From: Salinivirgaceae bacterium
Lineage (GTDB): Bacteria; Bacteroidota; Bacteroidia; Bacteroidales; SZUA-534
Assembly (NCBI GenBank): GCA_017474765.1
Contig: JAFVGW010000003.1
Span: 62,001 to 126,000 of the forward strand
DNA: 64,000 bases
Direction: 5' to 3'
Position numbers and translations under genes: made by a program. The notes beneath the pieces were generated by a model. That model was not told the origin of the DNA, did no database searches, and was given only the letters and a program-made list of their open reading frames with translations. Shown piece after piece: positions 31,454-40,857 of the stretch (position 1 is the stretch's first letter; each line of letters starts with the position of its first letter).

Positions 31454-32284
31454 ATGTCTAGAGTTAATTTTCAAGATTTATTGGACGCAGGTGCCCACTT
31501 CGGCCACCTGAAAAGAAAATGGAATCCGGCTATGGCTCCATACATCTTCATGGAGAAGAACGGAATCCACATCATCGACCTGCACAAGACAGTTGCAAAG
31601 GTTGATGAAGCCGCTAATGCTCTCAAGCAGATAGCAAAATCGGGCCGCAAAATTCTTTTTGTAGCCACCAAAAAACAAGCAAAAGATATTCTTGCAGAAC
31701 AAGTTAAAAAAATCAATATGCCATACGTATCAGAGCGCTGGTCGGGTGGTATGCTGACTAACTTCCCCACTGTTCGCAAGGCAGTCAAAAAAATGAGCTC
31801 GTTCGACAAGATGGAGCAGGACGGAACACTTGACCACCTGTCGAAACGCGAGAGACTGCAAGTCGACCGCCAACGCAGCAAACTGACTAAGAACCTTGGC
31901 AGCATCGCCGACCTTACCCGTCTGCCCGCCGCCCTGTTCGTTATCGACGTTCAGAAAGAGAAGATTGCCGTGGCTGAGGCTCACCGCCTTCAGATTCCGG
32001 TATTCGCTATGGTCGACACCAACTCAGATCCTAACATTGTTGACTACGCCATCCCGTGCAACGACGACGCAGCAAAAGCCATTTCACTGGTTTTAGGCGC
32101 TGTTTGCGACGCCATTCAGGAAGGCCTGGCCGAGCGCAAAGCCGAAAAAGACAAAGAACCCGCTGAAGGCGAGGAGAAACCTGCAAAAGGCGGCAAGAAA
32201 TCGGCTGCAAAAAAAGTAGCTTCGACTGAGGACGAGGCTGAAGCAGAGGCCAACGAAAACGAAACCGAGGAATCGGCAGAATAA
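31454..32284 (+). CDS. rpsB: 30S ribosomal protein S2
   Basis: A 276-residue S2. Core patterns: LLDAGAHFGHLKRKWNP, SGRKILFVATKKQAK, YVSERWSGGMLTNF, DVQKEKIAVAEAHRL, IPVFAMVDTNSDP. The last 45 residues form an acidic and Lys/Ala-rich tail (AEKDKEPAEGEEKPAKGG ... EESAE), common in Bacteroidota S2. It is followed by tsf 18 bp later. It binds late to the small subunit. Confidence 0.97.
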   Translation: MSRVNFQDLLDAGAHFGHLKRKWNPAMAPYIFMEKNGIHIIDLHKTVAKVDEAANALKQIAKSGRKILFVATKKQAKDILAEQVKKINMPYVSERWSGGMLTNFPTVRKAVKKMSSFDKMEQDGTLDHLSKRERLQVDRQRSKLTKNLGSIADLTRLPAALFVIDVQKEKIAVAEAHRLQIPVFAMVDTNSDPNIVDYAIPCNDDAAKAISLVLGAVCDAIQEGLAERKAEKDKEPAEGEEKPAKGGKKSAAKKVASTEDEAEAEANENETEESAE

Positions 32285-32302
32285 TTAAAAACGATTAAGA
32301 TT

Positions 32303-33301
32303 ATGTCAATATCAGCATCTGACGTAGCAAAACTGCGCAAAACCACCGGCGCCGGTATGATGGACTGCAAAAAGGCCCTGACCGAAGCCAACGGCGATTT
32401 TGACCGCGCCATCCAAATCATTCGCGAGAAGGGACAGGCTGTTGCCAGCAAACGTGCCGACCGCGAGGCTTCGGAAGGCAATGTGATTGCCAAAGTATCA
32501 GCCGACGGCAAACACGGCGCACTCATCGCTCTTAACTGCGAGACTGACTTTGTGGCTAAAAACGAGGATTTCGTAAAACTCGCTCACGAGATTTGCGACC
32601 TGGCTCTCGAGAAACAGCCTGCCGACCTTGCTGCCTTGAAGGCTCTTCCGTTCAAAAACGGCAAAGACGTTGAGGGCATCATCACCGAGCAAATCGGTAT
32701 CATCGGCGAGAAACTTGAACTGGCTTGCTATGAATCGCTTTCGGGCGAGGTTGTTTGCGCCTACATCCATATGGGCAACAAACTGGCAACTCTGGCAGCC
32801 TTCAACAAGGCCGGTGTTGACGCTCAGGTTTACAAAGACGTTGCAATGCAAGTTGCAGCCATGAACCCTGTATCGCTCAGCAAAGACGATGTTCCGGCAG
32901 CAGTTGTCGAGAACGAGCTGACCGTGGCTATTGAGAAGACTAAAGAGGAATTGGTTGCCAAAGCCGTTGACGCTGCCTTGAAAAAAGCCGGCATCAATCC
33001 TGCTCACGTTGACTCGGAAGACCACATTGAGTCGAACACAGCAAAAGGCTGGCTTACACCTGAGCAGGCTCAGCAGGCACGCGACATCCGCGCAAAGGTA
33101 TCGGTTGAGGCCGCTGCCAACCTGAAAGAGCAAATGGTTCAGAACATTGCACAAGGCCGTTTGAACAAGTTCTTCAAAGACAGCACTTTGTTGAACCAAG
33201 AGTTCATCAAGGACGCCAAAATCAATGTTGCCCAGATGATGGACGCAGCATCGAAAGGTCTGACTTGCACAGGCTTCAAACGCTATGCTTTGAAAGACTA
33301 A
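32303..33301 (+). CDS. tsf: Elongation factor Ts
   Basis: A 332-residue EF-Ts, guanine-nucleotide exchange factor for EF-Tu. N-terminal UBA-like part (VAKLRKTTGAGMMDCKKALTEANGDFDRAIQIIREKG), then the CETDFVAKN motif for EF-Tu interaction and the dimerisation region. Bacteroidota EF-Ts is typically this length. It ends the ribosomal operon; a strong terminator follows at 33323-33355. Confidence 0.97.
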   Translation: MSISASDVAKLRKTTGAGMMDCKKALTEANGDFDRAIQIIREKGQAVASKRADREASEGNVIAKVSADGKHGALIALNCETDFVAKNEDFVKLAHEICDLALEKQPADLAALKALPFKNGKDVEGIITEQIGIIGEKLELACYESLSGEVVCAYIHMGNKLATLAAFNKAGVDAQVYKDVAMQVAAMNPVSLSKDDVPAAVVENELTVAIEKTKEELVAKAVDAALKKAGINPAHVDSEDHIESNTAKGWLTPEQAQQARDIRAKVSVEAAANLKEQMVQNIAQGRLNKFFKDSTLLNQEFIKDAKINVAQMMDAASKGLTCTGFKRYALKD

Positions 33302-33322
33302 TATTCTCAACAGAGTATAAAA

Positions 33323-33355
33323 AGAGAGGTTGCCAATCGGCAACCTCTTTTTTTT
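33323..33355 (+). terminator. Terminator after tsf
   Basis: AGAGGTTGCC (33325-33334) pairs with GGCAACCTCT (33339-33348), loop AATC, followed by eight Ts. Confidence 0.88.
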
Positions 33356-33386
33356 GCGTAAACATCAGAAATATTCAATTGCCAAT

Positions 33387-35378
33387 TCACTCAGCAATCA
33401 ACCTGTTCTCATTCATCCGGCTCATATACTGCTGGATGATAGCTTTCAGCTTGTTTTCCATCAGCTGCTGGCCCTCAATTTGGTCCATAAGATTGTTTTC
33501 CAACAATTTATCGCTTAGCGCATAAACGGCTTTTGTCTGGCTGCCGTCGAATTGCAGAAGATAGCCGTTCATCACAATCTGGTAGATGCCGTTGCAATAG
33601 CTGACGGCAAATTTTTCAGATTCAGGTGTTGTGAGAAGATCCTGACCGAAAGCCACATAAGGCTGGTCGTAGCCCAAATAGCTCAGAATGGTGGGCATAA
33701 CATCGATTTGCTGGGCAATGCCCGCTCGCCCGCCAGCGAAGGTTGTGTCGCCAGGCGCGTAGAAGATGACAGGGCCAGTGAAAGTTCCCAAATCGGTCTG
33801 ATATTCAGCATGATTGGTCTGATTGGTATGGTCACTGCAAATGGCAAAAATGGTGTTGTTGAACCAAGACTGTTTCTTTGCCTCATCGAAGAAACGACGC
33901 AGCGAGTAGTCGGTGTAGCGAATGCACTTGTGAATAGGCAGCGGCCCATCTTCGAACCGTCCTTCATATTTCGTAGGAATCTGGAACGGATGGTGGCTCG
34001 AAGCGGTGAAGACGGCCGTCATAAACGGCTCGGCAAACTGCGACATCTGGTGGCAATAGAACTGCAGGAACGGCTCATCCCAAATGGCCCAAAAACCATC
34101 GAACTCGGCATCGCCGCCAAACTCGGGCTGTTGGTCGAACTCGGTACGGCCGAAATAATCGTCGAAACCAGTGGCGCGGGCAAATGCCTCAAAACCCATG
34201 CTGCCGTTTTTCGCACCATGGAAAAATGCTGAATAATAGCCTTTCTTCTTGAGCTCAACGGCCAGACCGTCAAGAGTGTTGAGCGCGGCCGGAGTGAGGA
34301 AGAATGGTTCAACAAAATAAGGAATACTGCTCAGAACGCTGGGCATTCCGTCGATACTCTTGCGACCGTTTGTGAAACTGTCGTAGAACCACAAACTGTG
34401 CTGCATCAGACTATCAATAAATGGCGTATAACCTTGGTATTCACCGTTTTCAAGTTCTCGATTATAACTGCCGATATACTCCCGGGCAAAGCTCTCGATG
34501 ATGATAACGACCACATTTCGTCCCCTACCCGATGCGTTTTGCACAACACTGTCGGCAGGCTGGTGCAAAGGCGTATAGATTGAATCAAGCTCATGCTGGC
34601 TGAAATACTCGGGTGCAACAAACGGCTTTTTGTTCCAAGTGCGCAAAAGCGAGAACGGGGTGTTCAAAATTAGTGGCGCCTCAACAGGATTTGTAATGTA
34701 TTGATTTGCATTACTGATGGTTATGGGACGAGTGCTACGGTCGATTCCACCGCGACCGCCTGCTACGCAAAGCAGCAGCACTGCCACCATGAACAGGGTC
34801 CGCGACACATAATATTTTATGTATTCCAACTTGCCCGAAATCTTCTTGTCGGTCAGCGGGCTCTGATACAAAACTATCAACATCAGCAGAATAACCACTC
34901 CTACAATTACCAGATACCAGGAGTGCAACGCCTCTGTGACAAAAACCGACGCAAGATTATCCTCGTGGCTGAATTCGGCAAAGACTGTGCCGGTGGTGCG
35001 GCGGCCGGTGTAACTGAAATATGCAACATCGCACAAATTGGCCACCACGCATATCATGTTGAACACCACAAAAACTGATTTTACAACAATAGCATAAACT
35101 CGGTTTAACTCCTTGAAATGCAAGGGGAAAAGCACGAGCAGAAAAAACAGCAGATTGGTGTATGCAATGGCTGACGTGTCGAAGACAAGCGAACCTTTCA
35201 AAAGAGTGAAAAAATTGTCGGTCAGTATTTTACCTTCATAATAGCTGTGGTTTGCCAATAGAAAAACCACGCGGCACAGAAAATAGCAGAAATAGACGAG
35301 CGCAATGTTGAAAGCCACGTTCAAGAACGATTTGGCAAGGGTTGTGCCTCCATTTCCAAAAATCCTTATTTGTTTCAT
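33387..35378 (-). CDS. LTA-synthase-family sulfatase-fold membrane enzyme
   Basis: A 663-residue inner-membrane enzyme of the alkaline phosphatase superfamily. Five N-terminal transmembrane helices (residues about 15-170) lead to a periplasmic domain with VVVIIIESFAREYIG (metal-binding Glu), DSFTNGRKSIDGMPS (nucleophile region) and CSDHTNQ (metal site). These patterns match LtaS/OpgB-type phosphoglycerol or phosphoethanolamine transferases, here probably modifying lipid or glycan in the envelope. Bacteroidota have no LTA, so the acceptor is unknown. It is on the reverse strand after the ribosomal operon, with its own -7 element upstream. Confidence 0.86.
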   Translation of the reverse strand: MKQIRIFGNGGTTLAKSFLNVAFNIALVYFCYFLCRVVFLLANHSYYEGKILTDNFFTLLKGSLVFDTSAIAYTNLLFFLLVLFPLHFKELNRVYAIVVKSVFVVFNMICVVANLCDVAYFSYTGRRTTGTVFAEFSHEDNLASVFVTEALHSWYLVIVGVVILLMLIVLYQSPLTDKKISGKLEYIKYYVSRTLFMVAVLLLCVAGGRGGIDRSTRPITISNANQYITNPVEAPLILNTPFSLLRTWNKKPFVAPEYFSQHELDSIYTPLHQPADSVVQNASGRGRNVVVIIIESFAREYIGSYNRELENGEYQGYTPFIDSLMQHSLWFYDSFTNGRKSIDGMPSVLSSIPYFVEPFFLTPAALNTLDGLAVELKKKGYYSAFFHGAKNGSMGFEAFARATGFDDYFGRTEFDQQPEFGGDAEFDGFWAIWDEPFLQFYCHQMSQFAEPFMTAVFTASSHHPFQIPTKYEGRFEDGPLPIHKCIRYTDYSLRRFFDEAKKQSWFNNTIFAICSDHTNQTNHAEYQTDLGTFTGPVIFYAPGDTTFAGGRAGIAQQIDVMPTILSYLGYDQPYVAFGQDLLTTPESEKFAVSYCNGIYQIVMNGYLLQFDGSQTKAVYALSDKLLENNLMDQIEGQQLMENKLKAIIQQYMSRMNENRLIAE

Positions 35379-35444
35379 TTACTGAATATTATAAAAGCCG
35401 CAACGCAATCAAAGCCAATGCAATGAATCTGGCAGCATCCGTTG

Positions 35445-35452
35445 CAAATATA
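35445..35452 (-). promoter_or_regulatory. -7 element for the LTA-synthase-like gene
   Basis: TATATTTG on the reverse strand, 67-74 nt upstream of the ATG at 35378. Confidence 0.45.
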
Positions 35453-35535
35453 ATCTATTTCAAGTTTTCGAGGGAAAATGGAAATTCTTCAAATTTTTAT
35501 TTATGTTCGCATATTAAATCTAAAAACATTTGAAT

Positions 35536-36783
35536 ATGAAAGCCAACCTTTTACTGATTGCCAGCGCATTCATTGCCGCCGGTTGCAGTTCGTTCCAACA
35601 ACATCCGTTTGTCTATGAGTCAGAAAACACAGGCGCCTCTCTGCCGAAAATCAAGTATGTGAATCCCGACCAACTTCCGCAGTGCGCCACCCTACCCGAC
35701 CCGTTCGCCTGGTCAGATGGCAGCGGACGCTCAACTGATTTTGCCGACTGGGAACGCCGCCGCAACGAGATTAAATCGGAAATGGAATTTTACGAAATTG
35801 GTGCCAAACCCGATAAACCCGAAGATGTTACAGCCACGCTCAACGATACAGTTCTGACCGTTACCATCAAGCACAACGGCGAGACGCTGACACTCACCAG
35901 CCGTCTGCGCATACCGAAAACTGGCGATGGTCCGTTCCCCGTCAGCATTGGAATGGGGCGTTTCAGCGGAACTGGTTCTCTGCGCCGCGAGCTTTTTGAA
36001 GGCTGCATACAGGTGCCTTTCGACCATGACCAGGTAATCCGCAGCAGCCACCAGGCCGTGCGCGATGACAGTGCCCAATACTACAAATTATATCCCGATG
36101 CACGCGCCAACGGCAATTACAGCGCATGGGCATGGGGCGTGAGCCGCATCATCGACGGTCTTGAGATTGTGGCCAACCAAATCAACGCCGACCTTAGCCA
36201 CATCTGCGTCACAGGCTGCTCGTATGCAGGAAAGATGGCAATGTACTCGAGCGCTCTCGACGAGCGTGTTGCTCTTGCCATTGTTCAGGAATCGGGTGGC
36301 GGCGGCATCAACTCTTGGCGCGTAAGCGATGATTTCACCGCCCGCACCGACACCAACGTCGAGCGCATCACCAACACCAACTACACTTGGTTCAGTCCCT
36401 CTCTGAAAGACAACTTTGACGGCCGCGCCGACCGTCTGCCATTCGACCATCACGAGATTCTGGCAATGATTGCCCCACGCGCCGTACTGGTTCTGGGCAA
36501 CGGCGACTACGAGTGGCTCTGCGACCATTCGGGCTATGTTTCGTGCCGCGCTGCCGAGGTTGTTTATCAAACATTTGGCATTGCCGACCGCTTCGGCTAC
36601 GTGTTCGACGCCAAGCATCCCCACTGCCGCGCATCCGACCTGCAGTCTGATGCCGTGAAGGCTTTTGTGGAGAAATTCTTGTTCGATGACCCTTCGGCCA
36701 ACACCATGATACGCGAAATCACACCAACACTTAAAAACGTCGATTACCAGAAATGGATTGAACCGTGGGCAAACTTGAAATAG
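35536..36783 (+). CDS. CE15 glucuronoyl esterase, lipoprotein
   Basis: A 415-residue lipoprotein (signal peptide MKANLLLIASAFIAA, lipobox AAGC) of carbohydrate esterase family 15. The catalytic triad is readable: Ser229 in GCSYAGK, Glu252 in QESGGGG, and His361 in AKHPHCRA. CE15 enzymes cut the ester bond between glucuronic acid of xylan and lignin alcohols or other esters. It stands alone with no xylanase or SusCD beside it, so it may act on general diet glycan fragments. ATG 35536 is preferred to TTG 35530. Its last 19 bases overlap the trmO start, linking the two genes. Confidence 0.88.
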   Translation: MKANLLLIASAFIAAGCSSFQQHPFVYESENTGASLPKIKYVNPDQLPQCATLPDPFAWSDGSGRSTDFADWERRRNEIKSEMEFYEIGAKPDKPEDVTATLNDTVLTVTIKHNGETLTLTSRLRIPKTGDGPFPVSIGMGRFSGTGSLRRELFEGCIQVPFDHDQVIRSSHQAVRDDSAQYYKLYPDARANGNYSAWAWGVSRIIDGLEIVANQINADLSHICVTGCSYAGKMAMYSSALDERVALAIVQESGGGGINSWRVSDDFTARTDTNVERITNTNYTWFSPSLKDNFDGRADRLPFDHHEILAMIAPRAVLVLGNGDYEWLCDHSGYVSCRAAEVVYQTFGIADRFGYVFDAKHPHCRASDLQSDAVKAFVEKFLFDDPSANTMIREITPTLKNVDYQKWIEPWANLK

Positions 36784-37460
36784 AGCCTGTTGCACATATT
36801 CACACTGATTTTCCGAGCAAGTTCGGCATTCCGCGGCAGAGTGGCGTTGTGCCAGCCCTTCAAGGACAGATTGTATTCTGCCCTAAATACCGCAACCCCG
36901 ATGCCCTGCGCGGACTTGAAGGATTCTCACACTTGTGGCTCATCTGGCAATTCTCAGCCAACCGGCAAAATGGCTGGCAGCCGATGGTGCGCCCGCCACG
37001 ACTTGGCGGGAACCGTCAGGTGGGTGTTTTTGCATCGCGCTCACCGTTCCGTCCGAATGGCTTGGGGCTCTCAGCGGTTAAAATCAAGCGAATCGAATTA
37101 GAGACACCGCAAGGCCCTGTGATTCATGTGCTTGGCGCCGATTTGATGGATGGTACGCCCATCTTCGACATCAAGCCGTACGTGGCCTACGCCGACAGCA
37201 TCAGCCATGCGCGCTCAGGCTTTGTCGATGATGTGGAATTCAGCCATTTGGATGTGACTCTGCCCTACCCGTTCCGACAAAAATTAGGCAACAATTTGGC
37301 CGACACTCTCGTGAGTGTGCTGCAGAACGACCCGCGGCCGCCCGTGCAAGCCGGCAGCGACAAGATTTTCGGAATGCCGTTTGCCGGATACGATGTGAAG
37401 TTCAAAGTCGATGGTCAAACGCTGACGGTTGTTGATTTGGTGAAACTTTCTAAAGTTTAA
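36765..37460 (+). CDS. trmO: tRNA m6t6A methyltransferase TrmO
   Basis: A 231-residue YaeB/VirR-type beta-barrel enzyme that methylates N6-threonylcarbamoyladenosine at tRNA position 37 using SAM. Patterns: IEPVAHIHTDFPSKFGIPRQSG, GFSHLWLIWQF, RPPRLGGNRQVGVFASRSPFRPNGLGLS, LGADLMDGTPIFDIKPYV. The start is GTG 36765, overlapping the CE15 gene by 19 bases, so it is translationally coupled. The C-terminal part (residues 170-231) is shorter than some homologues but complete. No link with the CE15 function is apparent. Confidence 0.92.
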   Translation: MGKLEIEPVAHIHTDFPSKFGIPRQSGVVPALQGQIVFCPKYRNPDALRGLEGFSHLWLIWQFSANRQNGWQPMVRPPRLGGNRQVGVFASRSPFRPNGLGLSAVKIKRIELETPQGPVIHVLGADLMDGTPIFDIKPYVAYADSISHARSGFVDDVEFSHLDVTLPYPFRQKLGNNLADTLVSVLQNDPRPPVQAGSDKIFGMPFAGYDVKFKVDGQTLTVVDLVKLSKV

Positions 37461-37555
37461 CGGGTTGAACAAGTTTAACGGGGGAAATATTTGATATTAA
37501 TACAACTATCTGCTTCAACCTGTTCAACAGCGAAGCGTTTAAACTTTAAACCACC

Positions 37556-38317
37556 ATGCTACTGCACCCCGCCGATTTCCCATATTTCACTTTCGCCAAT
37601 CTCGACAGATTCAACACTTTAAGGCATTTTGTCACGTGCGGCAACAGCGCCGAAACCGACATCAATCTGCGGTCGGTGGGTGGTGCGGCCAACCGCAGAA
37701 GACTGGCTCAGACGATTGGTTTTGAAATTGACCGATTGGTGACCGGCGAGCAGACTCACAGCCTTAACATCGCGGTTGTAACCAGTGCCGATGTCGGTCG
37801 CGGAAGCGTGGACATCGACAGCCGGATTCCCTGCACCGATGCCCTGATAACCAACCGCCGCGGCTTATGCCTGATGGTGCTCACGGCCGACTGCGTGCCC
37901 GTGTTGCTCTACGACCCCACGACACACTCTGCAGCCGCCATACACGCCGGTTGGCGCGGCACGGCAAACGACATTGTTGGTTTGAGTGTCAAGAAGATGG
38001 CTGATGAGTTCGGCACCAAACCTGAAAACCTGATGGCGGCCATCGGGCCGTGCATTGGCACGTGCTGCTTCGAAGTGGGTGACGACGTGGCCAGGCATTT
38101 CAGCCATTGGCCAGATACCATTCTGCGTCATGCAAATTGGCCTAAACCCCATATCGACCTTGTGCTTGCCAACCGACTTCAACTTGAGCTGGCAGGCGTT
38201 CAGGCATCAAATATTGAATCTTCGGACGAATGCACCAAATGCGGGCCACACCGCCTTTTCTCGCACCGCCGCAACCAAACCCTTGGCCGGATTGGAACAG
38301 GCATTATGCTGATATAA
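37556..38317 (+). CDS. pgeF: Peptidoglycan editing factor PgeF (YfiH/multicopper polyphenol oxidase fold)
   Basis: A 253-residue cytoplasmic enzyme. Metal-binding patterns: VTGEQTH (His), VLTADCVPVLLYD (Cys), AAIHAGWRG (His), and IGPCIGTCCFEVG, all typical of the YfiH/DUF152 fold. PgeF hydrolyses wrong peptidoglycan precursors (muropeptides with serine in place of alanine) and some homologues act as purine nucleoside phosphorylases. It follows trmO by 95 bp, a spacer with short GTTGAACA/TGTTCAAC repeats. panD is downstream under its own promoter. Confidence 0.9.
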   Translation: MLLHPADFPYFTFANLDRFNTLRHFVTCGNSAETDINLRSVGGAANRRRLAQTIGFEIDRLVTGEQTHSLNIAVVTSADVGRGSVDIDSRIPCTDALITNRRGLCLMVLTADCVPVLLYDPTTHSAAAIHAGWRGTANDIVGLSVKKMADEFGTKPENLMAAIGPCIGTCCFEVGDDVARHFSHWPDTILRHANWPKPHIDLVLANRLQLELAGVQASNIESSDECTKCGPHRLFSHRRNQTLGRIGTGIMLI

Positions 38318-38402
38318 GAATTGTCAGTTATAAAATGTTTTTATAAGCTCACAATCAACCAATTAAACAAATAACATATTGGCATTGCCAAACAAAAATA
38401 TC

Positions 38403-38436
38403 AGTGTTTTATTCTAAACACTTTTTGCTACCTTTG
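38403..38436 (+). promoter_or_regulatory. panD promoter with overlapping inverted repeat
   Basis: TACCTTTG (38429-38436) is a strong Bacteroidota -7 element. Upstream AGTGTTT (38403-38409) and AAACACT (38416-38422) form a perfect 7-bp inverted repeat covering the -33 region, so a repressor could block this promoter. Confidence 0.6.
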
Positions 38437-38461
38437 CGGCCGTTTAAACAGCACATCTGAA

Positions 38462-38815
38462 ATGAATATCGAAGTAGTAAAATCGAAGATTCATAAAGTA
38501 ACAGTGACAGAGGCAAATCTAGAATATGTCGGTAGCATCACCATCGATGAGGATTTGCTTGATGCCGCGAACATGATTGAAAACGAGAAAGTTCAGGTTG
38601 TAAACGTGAACAACGGCGAACGGCTCGAAACCTACATCATCAAAGGGAAACGTGGTTCAGGCTGCATTTGTCTTAACGGCCCGGCAGCGCGCAAGGCAGT
38701 TGTGGGCGATGTTGTGGTGATAATATCGTACGCGCAGATGGATTTTGAAGAGGCAAAAAAATTCAAACCCACCTTCATTTTCCCTGATACGGCAACTAAT
38801 ATGCTCATTAAGTAA
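38462..38815 (+). CDS. panD: Aspartate 1-decarboxylase
   Basis: A 117-residue PanD proenzyme; makes beta-alanine for pantothenate. The self-cleavage site is Gly24-Ser25 in YVGSIT, giving a pyruvoyl Ser25. Further patterns: [23 protein letters not shown] and [20 protein letters not shown]. Length and termini are normal. No other pan genes adjoin. The upstream promoter has an inverted repeat over its -33 region. Confidence 0.96.
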   Translation: MNIEVVKSKIHKVTVTEANLEYVGSITIDEDLLDAANMIENEKVQVVNVNNGERLETYIIKGKRGSGCICLNGPAARKAVVGDVVVIISYAQMDFEEAKKFKPTFIFPDTATNMLIK

Positions 38816-38938
38816 TGTTTGAGCATCAGACATGTTGGAGCGTTTTTCCCTTCGACAATAAAAACAAACCGTCTGTAAAAAAATAATTTTAGTCAACATA
38901 TTATTTGATACTTTTAGCGGTTTGAAAATAGATACACA

Positions 38939-39463
38939 ATGAGAATAAAGACAATACTCCCGTTTTTGGCCATTGCCTTGTGTTTCGCAACCTGCAAAAT
39001 CGACCGACAGGACAAGTTGGTGGGCGTTTGGCGTCAAGTTCCGTTCACTGACCCTGACTCAATTACAACCATCACATACTGGACATTCTATGCTGGCGAT
39101 GTACTCGAAGTGTTCACCATCGAGACCGACAGTTCCAAAGTGAATCCGGACAATATTGTTAAACCGCACCAAAATGTTTCGGCTGCCAACAAACGTGGCA
39201 CATACAAGAGAAAAGTTGATGTTGCGCAGGGCGATACAATCAAGTATGCCCTCTATGTCTATTCAACAATTGGCAAGGAACTTACAATCTCATACGAAGG
39301 CGCTGACGGTGATGCCGGATATATTCCTGGCAGCAGCGATATTCGCGGAACCTATTGGTACGATGAGTTGAAAAAGAACAAACGCCTGAAAATGGTTAGG
39401 CGTAAAACTCCTGATGGCAATAAAGGCGGCGCATACTCGCGTATTGAACTGGTAAAGAAATAG
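38939..39463 (+). CDS. Lipocalin-like lipoprotein of unknown function
   Basis: A 174-residue secreted protein. Signal peptide MRIKTILPFLAIALCFA with lipobox FATC (Cys 20). The mature part (KLVGVWRQVPF ... ITTITYWTFYAGDVLEVFTI ... GTYKRKVD) has the beta-barrel pattern of lipocalin-like Bacteroidota lipoproteins (LVGVW-R at the start). Ligand unknown. It lies 4 bp before radA and the two are probably co-transcribed, although their roles look unrelated. Confidence 0.72.
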   Translation: MRIKTILPFLAIALCFATCKIDRQDKLVGVWRQVPFTDPDSITTITYWTFYAGDVLEVFTIETDSSKVNPDNIVKPHQNVSAANKRGTYKRKVDVAQGDTIKYALYVYSTIGKELTISYEGADGDAGYIPGSSDIRGTYWYDELKKNKRLKMVRRKTPDGNKGGAYSRIELVKK

Positions 39464-39467
39464 TTCG

Positions 39468-40835
39468 ATGCCAAAACTGAAAACCACTTACGTCTGCAGC
39501 AATTGCGGCGCGTTGTCGTCGACATGGATTGGACGCTGCCCGTCGTGCGGTGAGTGGAACACCTACAACGAAGAAGTTCAGCAAGTTCAGAGCACGAAAG
39601 CTACTACCTCGGTTGGCCGCGCGGCCATCGGCTCATCACCCATACTGATAAAAGACATTGTTGAGAACCGTCAGCAGCGGCGCTCAACTCAGAGTTCTGA
39701 GTTCGACCGCGTGCTTGGCGGCGGACTGGTTCCGGGCGTTGTGGTGCTGTTTGGCGGCGAACCGGGCATCGGCAAATCAACTCTGCTGCTGCAGGTTGCC
39801 GGCAAATTCAATGGCACGGTGCTCTACGTCTCGGGCGAAGAGAGCGCCGAACAAATCAAGATGCGCGCCACACGGCTCAAAGTTCATGACGAGAACATCT
39901 ATTTTCTGGCTGAAATATCGTGCGAAAACATTATTGCTCAGGCTCGTACGCTCAAACCCGACCTGCTGATTGTTGATTCAATTCAAACCCTGCGCACCGA
40001 TTATATTGAGTCGTCGCCTGGCACTGTTTCGCAAATTCGCGAAAGCGCTTCGCAACTGCAACAGTTTGCTAAAGAGACATCAACACCGGTGATTATTGTT
40101 GGCCACATCACCAAAGACGGCTCACTGGCCGGGCCAAAAGTGCTTGAGCATGTGGTTGATACGGTTTTGCAGTTCGAAGGTGATAACCATTTCTTCTACA
40201 GAATTTTGCGCGCTCACAAGAACCGTTTCGGCTCAACATCGGAAATCGGCATTTTTGAGATGGGCGAAGAAGGGCTGCAGGAAGTTGCCAATCCGTCGGA
40301 ATTTTTGCTTGGCACCCACCGCGAGCAGTACAGCGGCGTCTCGACTGCCGCAACGCTCGAAGGAGTGCGCCCGTTTATGGTTGAAGTTCAGGCCCTTGTG
40401 AGCACCGCCGTCTATGGCACACCTCAGCGCTCAACAACAGGTTTCGACTCACGGCGTCTGAACATGCTCTTGGCAGTGCTCGAGAAACGAGCAAGTTTCA
40501 AACTGGCCACCAAAGATGTCTTTCTGAACCTTGCCGGCGGCCTGAAGGTTATCGACCCGGCACTCGATTTAGCGGTCATCTGCGCCATTCTCTCATCGGA
40601 TGTCGACCGACCGCTGCGCCAAGGCGACTGTTTTGCGGGCGAAGTGGGACTTTCGGGCGAAATCCGCCCAACGGCACGCATTGAGCAGCGCATTGCCGAA
40701 GCCGATAAGCTGGGATACAAGCGCATTTTCGTGCCCAATCAGCAGAAGAACCTCCAAGCGTCGAAATACAGCATCGAAATCCGTTTTGTGGATAAGATTG
40801 AGCAGGTGATTGTGGCCGCCTTCGGGAACGGGTAA
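39468..40835 (+). CDS. radA: DNA repair protein RadA (Sms)
   Basis: A 455-residue RecA-like branch-migration ATPase used in recombination and repair. N-terminal zinc finger (CSNCG ... CPSCGEW, residues 10-32), Walker A GGEPGIGKSTL (about 95-105), RadA motif KNRFG (about 250), and C-terminal Lon-like domain (FLNLAGGLKVIDPALDLAV). The length is normal. It ends 22 bp before the convergent histidine kinase gene; no clear terminator is seen in this small gap. Confidence 0.96.
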   Translation: MPKLKTTYVCSNCGALSSTWIGRCPSCGEWNTYNEEVQQVQSTKATTSVGRAAIGSSPILIKDIVENRQQRRSTQSSEFDRVLGGGLVPGVVVLFGGEPGIGKSTLLLQVAGKFNGTVLYVSGEESAEQIKMRATRLKVHDENIYFLAEISCENIIAQARTLKPDLLIVDSIQTLRTDYIESSPGTVSQIRESASQLQQFAKETSTPVIIVGHITKDGSLAGPKVLEHVVDTVLQFEGDNHFFYRILRAHKNRFGSTSEIGIFEMGEEGLQEVANPSEFLLGTHREQYSGVSTAATLEGVRPFMVEVQALVSTAVYGTPQRSTTGFDSRRLNMLLAVLEKRASFKLATKDVFLNLAGGLKVIDPALDLAVICAILSSDVDRPLRQGDCFAGEVGLSGEIRPTARIEQRIAEADKLGYKRIFVPNQQKNLQASKYSIEIRFVDKIEQVIVAAFGNG

Positions 40836-40857
40836 TACGCCTTTCCAGCACTCACTA

